Assembly (NCBI GenBank): GCA_903903935.1
Contig: CAIVAX010000552.1
Span: forward strand, 1-10,372
From: an uncultured Hyphomicrobiales bacterium
GTDB taxonomy: Bacteria; Pseudomonadota; Alphaproteobacteria; Rhizobiales; Beijerinckiaceae
Direction: 5' to 3'
Length of the DNA stretch: 10,372 nt
The position numbers and the translations under genes were made by a program. The notes below the pieces were generated by a model. That model was not told the DNA's origin. It saw only the letters and a program-made list of their open reading frames with translations, and searched no databases. Below, piece by piece: positions 6,101-10,372 of the stretch. Within the stretch, counting starts at the first letter, position 1, and every line of letters starts with the position of its first letter.

Positions 6101-8088
6101 GAGCTTTGCGAGGACAAGTGAGTCAGCAGGGCATTTGACCGCTCATCGAGTTGCGAAGTCAGCGCCTCCGACTCATGCGCCAAGGTCTGGCTGATGGTTT
6201 GGGTTTTTTCTTCCAGCTTGGTCGATAAATCCTCAGCCACTTGGAGGAGAGTATCTGTCAGGCTCGTATTGTGTGTGGAGATGGTCTCAGCCAGATGGAC
6301 ACTGGCAATACCAAGGCGGTCCACAAGTGAATCTGTATGTGTGGTGAGTGTTTTGTCGAGGAATTCGGAGGATTCCTGCAGGCGGTTTGCCAATCCTTCA
6401 TCGCCAGAGGAGATCGTTTCAGCCAATTGCACACTGGCCGCGCCAAGATGCTCAACGAGTGACTGTGTGTGTGTGGTAAGCGTCTGGTTGAGAGCGTCAG
6501 AGGAGTCCTGCAAGCGCGTGACCAGATCTTCCCCATTCGTCGAAATCGTCTGAGCCAGACGCACACTGGCCGCACCAAGGCGATCAACCAGCGTCTCTGT
6601 CTGGGTGGAAAGTGTCTTGTCGAAATGTTCGGAGGAGTCGTGCAGGCGGCTTGCCAGCTCTTCACCGCTCGATGAGATTGTTTCAGTCAGATGAACGCTG
6701 GCTGTGCCCAGTCGATCGACGAGTGACTCTGTCTGGGTGGCGAGAGTCTTACCCAGGAAGTTGGACGATTCCTGCAGGCGCGTGGCTAAATCTTCACTGC
6801 CGCTGGTTATGGTTGAGGTGATGCGTTGGCCTGTTTCATCCAGACGTGTGGATACTTCATTGCCTCTGAGAGTCAATTCGGTGACCAGAGACTCACCAGT
6901 CGTCTTGAGTTTTTGATCCAGCGTCCCGATTTCTTGCGCCAGTTTGGTGGCAACAATTTCTGAGGCATCCGTGAGTTTGCGGCTCACATCCTGACCAGTG
7001 GTCGACATGCGCTGGACAATCTGCGTGCCATGTGAGTCGATTTTTTCAACCAATGTCTCGCCGGTGCGCGAGAGCGCCCAAGTGATTTCTTCGCCCTTTG
7101 TACCCAAGGTTGAAGTGACATGCGCGCCTGCATCGCCAACCCGGTCAGCCAGAGATTTTCCGGCGACTTCGAGTTCCTGGGAGAGGTTTTCATGGGCGCC
7201 GGAAATGGCTTGTTTGACGCGCTCGGCATTGGTGGTGATCGCTTCACGCTCAGAGGAGAGGCCTTCAAGCAAGGTTCGAATGCGGCGTTCATTTTCAGAA
7301 TAGGCGCGCTCCAGATTGGAGACTTCGGCGCGTACGATTGTTTCCAATTCGCTGGCTCTAGCCAGAGCCCGCTCAATGCCATCGCCCATGGATGCGATTT
7401 CGCGGCGAATGGCTTGCGAGAGCGAGACCACGCTTTCGGTTGCCAGACTTTCGGGCTCGGCCAAACGCAGAGCCACTTCCGTCATCAAACGGGCGGTCAG
7501 ACGCATTTCTTGTGTGCGACGAATGAGTGCGCCAAAGACGATAAATAAGGCAGCGGGTCCAAAGGCAGCGAAGATGAGCAAGGCCTTGGTGTGTTGCGCC
7601 ACATAGGCCCATTCGCCTGTGCTCCACAGGCTGTAGCCATAAAGAGACCACAGAGCGAGCCAGAAGGCAGACAGAGCTGTGCCGATCACAACAGGTGTGC
7701 GGTTGGATTGGGTCTGCATGGTTTGTAAGATTTGCCCAACTGAGCGGCGATCATCATTGGCAGCTCGCTGGGAATTGGCGGCGCTCGTGTTGAGATTGGG
7801 CGGCAGGCTCGGACTTGTGTTTAGGGTTGGGTTTGGGCCATGGCCCTTGGTCATCGCCGATTGCAGCTCTTCATTGCGTGTTTTTGATAATTCATCATCG
7901 GCAATTTCCGGCAGCCGGGGGCTCGGCTTGATAGCGGGTGCATCCATCGGTAATCTGAGCTCGGGTGCGCTCACGTCCACTTTGGGGGCTTTGGGTGCAG
8001 TCTCCTCCTGACCGGTCATGTTCAGCGCTGCCTCTATGGCTGAGAGGGCGGCGGCTGCCGGATCGAGAGACTTGGGTTGGGTGGCCAT
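3160..8088 (-). CDS. rgsE: Growth pole ring (GPR/RgsE)-like giant membrane-anchored helical protein
   Basis: A 1642-residue protein resembling GPR of Agrobacterium and RgsE of Sinorhizobium. Those form a ring at the growing pole and are needed for polar peptidoglycan insertion and rod shape; homologues are often mislabelled kinesin-like or apolipoprotein-like. Order of parts: a Pro/Ala-rich N-terminal region (1-130); two membrane helices at about 132-153 and 168-189; a helical region from about 190 to 1440, with strict 11-residue periodicity at 291-1005; a Pro-rich linker with RAPEPL repeats (about 1440-1465); and a conserved C-terminal domain (about 1530-1642) containing ERNIFSRRLYTAQGQQTFDE and ending in GKVYTILAHAAGRLE, the hallmark of this family. 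The helix pair probably leaves both long termini in the cytoplasm. The ATG at 8088 was chosen because GAGG precedes it at good spacing; a TTG at 8148 would add 20 residues. Agrobacterium GPR is longer, about 2100 residues. Family assignment rests on recalled architecture and C-terminal motifs. Confidence 0.85.
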   Translation of the reverse strand: MATQPKSLDPAAAALSAIEAALNMTGQEETAPKAPKVDVSAPELRLPMDAPAIKPSPRLPEIADDELSKTRNEELQSAMTKGHGPNPTLNTSPSLPPNLNTSAANSQRAANDDRRSVGQILQTMQTQSNRTPVVIGTALSAFWLALWSLYGYSLWSTGEWAYVAQHTKALLIFAAFGPAALFIVFGALIRRTQEMRLTARLMTEVALRLAEPESLATESVVSLSQAIRREIASMGDGIERALARASELETIVRAEVSNLERAYSENERRIRTLLEGLSSEREAITTNAERVKQAISGAHENLSQELEVAGKSLADRVGDAGAHVTSTLGTKGEEITWALSRTGETLVEKIDSHGTQIVQRMSTTGQDVSRKLTDASEIVATKLAQEIGTLDQKLKTTGESLVTELTLRGNEVSTRLDETGQRITSTITSGSEDLATRLQESSNFLGKTLATQTESLVDRLGTASVHLTETISSSGEELASRLHDSSEHFDKTLSTQTETLVDRLGAASVRLAQTISTNGEDLVTRLQDSSDALNQTLTTHTQSLVEHLGAASVQLAETISSGDEGLANRLQESSEFLDKTLTTHTDSLVDRLGIASVHLAETISTHNTSLTDTLLQVAEDLSTKLEEKTQTISQTLAHESEALTSQLDERSNALLTHLSSQSSLLTDNLEQARTHLIEAISEQNAHLTDSLSITTEDLTRKLANQSETFTVTLTNTSDTLVETLTQKGEALTQRLDETAARLSSTILEDGFGLANKIDASAQQLQETIVVQGQKLQEELSTIGASSAEQLQLGADQARLLLDDHVQTIEDRFARSTSEAISALGTHGERINEAVATRLKTYDETIVAHGSQLTENIASHTSLFTNLVSERMASVEATFTTHAASFTDRLSDRAREAAELIEAKANDFTHVAEFKTLEVASQFDTHISRFEETAQISAQALGNAIDGHINSFNESARSRLQEASNTMELVQNGLDARSSAMTESLVENALTIARVMNEGVEKITTAVDPVALETVLTQRIAELNSTLTSRTKQLQDTLLDQGGVLQTLLENKGPMLVERLTARGHEIAQEVASVAELVTDAISEKTSSIIDRLGETSIEITRSFDQSTNDLQKLFETGTGTSVHALLTTNEKLKEDLSDVLQRLAETSIALNGVVNEAGNSLEAIEGTLTNRVRDFQGSVTAISNQINNLNTASLTTLSQTDALVERLHQEHDNLATSANAFAQSQREIDRLLLQRNQSLESLLANVHSKTDEMESVLDSFTSIFEEAVRKADTRAREIGAYLSDATQGLTSQIGLQFEDIRNSGTKERERTATALRTLYDQANSEMAQMFEQSLSRFQSSAAELRGIAAQVQQDIDAARQEVRRGANELPRETAEQAAALRRVVGDQISALKQLTDIVNKSGQPLDIGMPVSPLGLQQPLNLQPLAPAAPYRAPEPLRASEPFRAPEPLRAPEPLRAPPIMSGPMIDPVPPLPREDYSGRMQRATPTAPRPSVPDRGQAGQGWISDLLARASREEQRLPSAAPMTAPQMSGDPLQGISLDIASMVDHLAVSDVWDRYNRGERNIFSRRLYTAQGQQTFDEIRRRYRAEPEFRETVNRYNREFERLLNEINRDDRDGGMVRSYLISDTGKVYTILAHAAGRLE
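3718..3795 (-). repeat. Tandem 18-bp repeats coding RAPEPL hexapeptides
   Basis: The linker before the C-terminal domain of the giant protein carries four hexapeptide units, RAPEPL, RASEPF, RAPEPL and RAPEPL, followed by RAPP. The 18-bp DNA units differ at several third positions. Such Pro-rich stretches are usually extended flexible linkers, and their copy number often varies between strains. Confidence 0.8.
5074..7218 (-). repeat. 65 consecutive 11-residue (33-bp) units coding an amphipathic helix
   Basis: Residues 291-1005 of the giant protein divide into 65 units of exactly 11 residues with no insertion or deletion. In nearly every unit positions 1 and 5 are hydrophobic (for example LTETISSSGEE, LASRLHDSSEH, FDKTLSTQTET, LVDRLGAASVR), and the rest are mostly Ser, Thr, Glu, Gln, Asp and Asn. 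The phase ends at a Val-Asp-Pro at about 1006-1008 and a shifted pattern resumes after it. Such hendecads are typical of apolipoprotein-like amphipathic helices and of right-handed coiled coils. Confidence 0.85.
6295..6822 (-). repeat. Four tandem 132-bp (44-residue) repeats
   Basis: Within the hendecad region four units of exactly 132 bp follow each other: 6822-6691, 6690-6559, 6558-6427 and 6426-6295. They encode residues 423-598. Each contains a variant of DLATRLQESS, KTLSTQTESLVDRLG and ASVHL.ETIS. Each 44-residue unit is four hendecads. The following unit (6294-6163) begins with the same LAETIST but then diverges. The high similarity suggests recent tandem duplication or gene conversion. 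Confidence 0.9.
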
Positions 8089-8175
8089 ATGCGCCTCGCT
8101 TGCTGCATCCAAAATCAAATTCAGCCCAATGCCGCCAGTGACTTGCAACTGGGGTGGCGATGGAATGGGCCGGAA

Positions 8176-8190
8176 GTTAATCTTCGTTAA
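8176..8190. promoter_or_regulatory. GTTAA pair, CtrA-like box 1
   Basis: GTTAA at 8176-8180 and again at 8186-8190, giving TTAA-N6-TTAA. The CtrA consensus is TTAA-N7-TTAA(C), so the spacing is one base short. The box is about 90 bp upstream of the giant gene's start codon, a likely place for control of that gene. Confidence 0.35.
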
Positions 8191-8257
8191 TATTACTGCT
8201 TATGGGCGGTGAATGAAACTCAACGCGACGAGTATTGTCGGTGTGTAAGTGAAAATC

Positions 8258-8273
8258 GTTAAATATCGTTAAC
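8258..8273. promoter_or_regulatory. GTTAA pair, CtrA-like box 2
   Basis: GTTAA at 8258-8262 and GTTAA at 8268-8272, followed by C as in the CtrA TTAAC half-site. Spacing is identical to box 1 (10-bp period). It lies between the two divergent genes and could serve either. Confidence 0.4.
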
Positions 8274-8294
8274 GCGGAATTTACTGTCTTAGGG

Positions 8295-8329
8295 AAAGTC
8301 CCTCATTTTAGGTCAAAGTCTCAAATTTT
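8295..8329. repeat. Direct repeat spaced exactly 20 bp upstream of the Hpt gene
   Basis: AAAGTC at 8295-8300 and 8315-8320, followed by CCTCATTTT and TCAAATTTT: 12 of 15 positions agree, starting exactly 20 bp apart, about two helical turns. This could be a tandem binding site for a regulator. No regulator with this motif is recognised. Confidence 0.35.
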
Positions 8330-8422
8330 CTCAAAACCGTTCATCTGCCGTTCGAGATTAGGGCTGGATAAGGCTGACTATTCAAAAATTATGTCATTGA
8401 CCGATACAGAACGGAGACTTTT

Positions 8423-8836
8423 ATGTCCAGCCAAATGGCCGGCCTAGCCGCTGTGCAGACTGAATTTTCTTTTCTTTCTCCTCAATTTGAGGGGCGCCCG
8501 CTCGATTTGGTCCATCTTTCGCGCCAGTCTTTGGGGGATCGGGCTTTGGAGCTTGAGTTGCTGACTTTGTTTGATTGCCATGCGCGCCAGATCATGGAGC
8601 GGCTGGATCAAGCAAGCCCGGGGGCTGATCGCCAATGGCGCCTGGATTTGGCGCATGTGCTCAAAGGATCAGCGCGGGCGGTTGGAGCCCAAAAAGTCGC
8701 CTGTCTTGCTGAATCATATGAATTCAGTCTCTTAGCAACCGGCAATCCGGCCCTCGCTCAGTTTCAACTGGGGGAATTGCGGCTGGCGGTCCAAGAGGCT
8801 TGCGCCCTTATTCAATCGCTGATTGCCGGGGGCTAA
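8423..8836 (+). CDS. Orphan histidine phosphotransfer (Hpt) domain protein
   Basis: Small cytoplasmic phosphorelay protein of 137 residues. The Hpt motif AHVLKGSARAVGAQ is at 77-90, with His78 as the likely phospho-acceptor and Lys81-Gly82 in the expected HxxKG positions. The domain spans about residues 28-135 as predicted helices forming a four-helix bundle. No kinase or receiver domain is attached and none is encoded nearby, so it would pass phosphate between a hybrid kinase and a response regulator encoded elsewhere. GGAG lies 6 bases before the ATG. It is divergent from the giant polar-growth gene and shares its promoter region. It is not ChpT, which is a larger dimeric pseudo-kinase of about 220 residues or more. 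Partners are unknown. Confidence 0.88.
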   Translation: MSSQMAGLAAVQTEFSFLSPQFEGRPLDLVHLSRQSLGDRALELELLTLFDCHARQIMERLDQASPGADRQWRLDLAHVLKGSARAVGAQKVACLAESYEFSLLATGNPALAQFQLGELRLAVQEACALIQSLIAGG

Positions 8837-8847
8837 AGCAGCACTCG

Positions 8848-8866
8848 CCAAATCCCTTGCATTTGG
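8848..8866 (+). other. Short hairpin between the Hpt and ferredoxin genes
   Basis: CCAAAT (8848-8853) pairs with ATTTGG (8861-8866) around a 7-base loop. The stem is only 6 bp and no T run follows, so it is at best a weak terminator. The 80-bp gap leaves open whether the ferredoxin has its own promoter. Confidence 0.25.
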
Positions 8867-8916
8867 GTAAGGACAGGGCCGGAAAATTCAGGTTCGTCCA
8901 GTGAGGGATTCCATCC

Positions 8917-9234
8917 ATGCCTAAAGTCACCTTTACCGATAAGAATGGCGTCAGCCGCAGTGTTGAGGCCGAAGTCGGCTCCACATTGATGGAAACCGCT
9001 CTGCGCAATGACATTCCCGGCATTGAGGCCGAATGCGGCGGCGCCTGCGCATGCGCCACCTGCCATGTCTATGTCGATGATGCGTTTGTCGAAAAGCTTC
9101 CAAAAGCCGAGCAGATGGAAGAGGATATGCTGGATTTCGCGCATGATGTGCGGCCCAGCTCGCGCCTGTCCTGCCAGATCCGCATCACCAATGATGTGGA
9201 TGGCCTCAAGGTCACCACGCCTGACTCGCAGTAA
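8917..9234 (+). CDS. 2Fe-2S ferredoxin, adrenodoxin (vertebrate) type
   Basis: Soluble one-electron carrier of 105 residues, the normal size for the family. The cluster ligands follow the adrenodoxin pattern: Cys40, Cys46 and Cys49 (C-x5-C-x2-C, in ECGGACACATCH) and Cys86 in RLSCQI. An additional Cys44 lies inside the loop. The acidic stretch EQMEEDMLDF at 65-74 corresponds to the helix by which adrenodoxin-type ferredoxins bind reductases and P450s. The N-terminus, MPKVTFTDKNGVSRSVEAEV, is the expected beta-hairpin. GAGG lies about 10 bases before the ATG. The gene is followed by a ferredoxin-NADP reductase, a probable electron donor. Possible roles are iron-sulfur assembly, P450 or dioxygenase supply; the sequence does not decide. 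It is not in an isc/hsc cluster, so an isc-type Fdx role is less supported. Confidence 0.93.
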   Translation: MPKVTFTDKNGVSRSVEAEVGSTLMETALRNDIPGIEAECGGACACATCHVYVDDAFVEKLPKAEQMEEDMLDFAHDVRPSSRLSCQIRITNDVDGLKVTTPDSQ

Positions 9235-9253
9235 GCACTCCTAATTACATATT

Positions 9254-9283
9254 GAAATTGGAATATAATCTGTTTCCAAATTT
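9254..9283. promoter_or_regulatory. AT-rich imperfect inverted repeat upstream of the reductase gene
   Basis: TTGGAA (9258-9263) and TTCCAA (9274-9279) are perfect inverted arms 10 bases apart. Extended to 10-base arms (9254-9263 and 9274-9283), 8 of 10 positions match. The spacer contains TATAAT (9264-9269). This looks like an operator for a dimeric regulator lying over a promoter, but no good -35 box stands 17 bases before that TATAAT. Confidence 0.4.
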
Positions 9284-9392
9284 GATATGTTGAATTGGAT
9301 GGGTCTAGCCTTACTGCAAGGCTTAAGCTTTACTGGCTGTGCGGCTGTGCCTTTGGCAAATGAGCTGAGGGCAATTCAGCAGGCAATTTTAG

Positions 9393-10372
<980 letters not shown>

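Larger units (their letters stand above)
8089..8422. promoter_or_regulatory. Divergent intergenic region between the giant gene and the Hpt gene
   Basis: 334 bp without a gene, AT-richer than its surroundings, from which both neighbours must be transcribed. It holds two pairs of GTTAA boxes (8176-8190 and 8258-8272), a direct repeat at 8295-8329 and a short palindrome AGGGA-AAG-TCCCT (8291-8303). I could not pick -35/-10 boxes with confidence on either strand. A GGAG at 8413-8416 is the ribosome binding site of the Hpt gene. Confidence 0.6.

Noticed and set aside
6295..6822. 132-bp tandem repeats as a CRISPR array
   Set aside because: The unit is too long, has no unique spacers, and every unit is in frame inside one protein.
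3181..7548. Many plus-strand open frames of 60-170 codons opposite the giant gene
   Set aside because: They are antisense reflections of a repetitive, Ser/Leu/Gln-rich coding sequence; none has a domain or a convincing ribosome binding site.
3160..8088. Reading the giant protein as a methyl-accepting chemotaxis receptor or a kinesin
   Set aside because: It has two membrane helices and a long helical body, but no conserved chemoreceptor hairpin tip and no kinesin motor P-loop. The C-terminal domain fits the growth pole ring family.
8089..8148. Upstream TTG start at 8148 for the giant gene
   Set aside because: The ATG at 8088 has a GAGG at proper spacing and gives a normal N-terminus; the extra 20 residues have no supporting signal.
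8848..8866. CCAAAT/ATTTGG hairpin as the terminator of the Hpt gene
   Set aside because: Short stem and no T run; listed only as a weak hairpin.
9252..9269. TTGAAA (9252-9257) with TATAAT (9264-9269) as a sigma-70 promoter
   Set aside because: The two boxes are only 6 bases apart instead of about 17, so they cannot work together.

Overview
The window looks like an ordinary chromosomal segment of an alphaproteobacterium, most probably a member of the Hyphomicrobiales (Rhizobiales). Three things point there: a very long membrane-anchored helical protein that resembles the growth pole ring proteins (GPR of Agrobacterium, RgsE of Sinorhizobium), which are known from that order; an Mla/MCE lipid-transport operon of the alphaproteobacterial type; and a vertebrate-type 2Fe-2S ferredoxin next to a thioredoxin-reductase-like ferredoxin-NADP reductase. 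There is no sign of phage, insertion sequence, CRISPR array, tRNA or rRNA.

Positions 1-3127, plus strand: an MCE-type ABC transporter operon. It holds the C-terminal half of an MlaE permease (cut by the window edge), an MlaF ATPase, a single-MCE-domain MlaD substrate-binding protein and an outer-membrane auxiliary lipoprotein. The permease-ATPase-MCE-lipoprotein order is that of LinKLMN of Sphingobium. The proteins would form an inner-membrane lipid pump with a periplasmic MCE ring and a lipoprotein partner. The operon ends in a strong hairpin that overlaps its last stop codon.

Positions 3160-8088, minus strand: one gene of 1642 codons, convergent with the operon. It encodes a cytoplasmic Pro-rich head, two membrane helices, a giant amphipathic helix region, a Pro-rich RAPEPL linker and a conserved C-terminal domain. 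The helix region contains 65 consecutive 11-residue units without any insertion or deletion (residues 291-1005), including four nearly identical 44-residue (132-bp) repeats. This is the most striking object in the window.

Positions 8089-8422: a 334-bp divergent promoter region with two pairs of GTTAA boxes, each pair spaced exactly 10 bp, resembling but not matching the CtrA cell-cycle regulator site, plus a 20-bp-spaced direct repeat. It separates the polar-growth gene from a small histidine phosphotransfer (Hpt) protein gene on the plus strand, so the two may be co-regulated by the cell cycle.

Positions 8423-10372, plus strand: the Hpt gene, a 2Fe-2S ferredoxin, a 212-bp AT-rich gap with an inverted repeat and a hairpin, and a ferredoxin-NADP reductase cut by the right edge. 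The last two proteins are a plausible NADPH-to-ferredoxin electron transfer pair.
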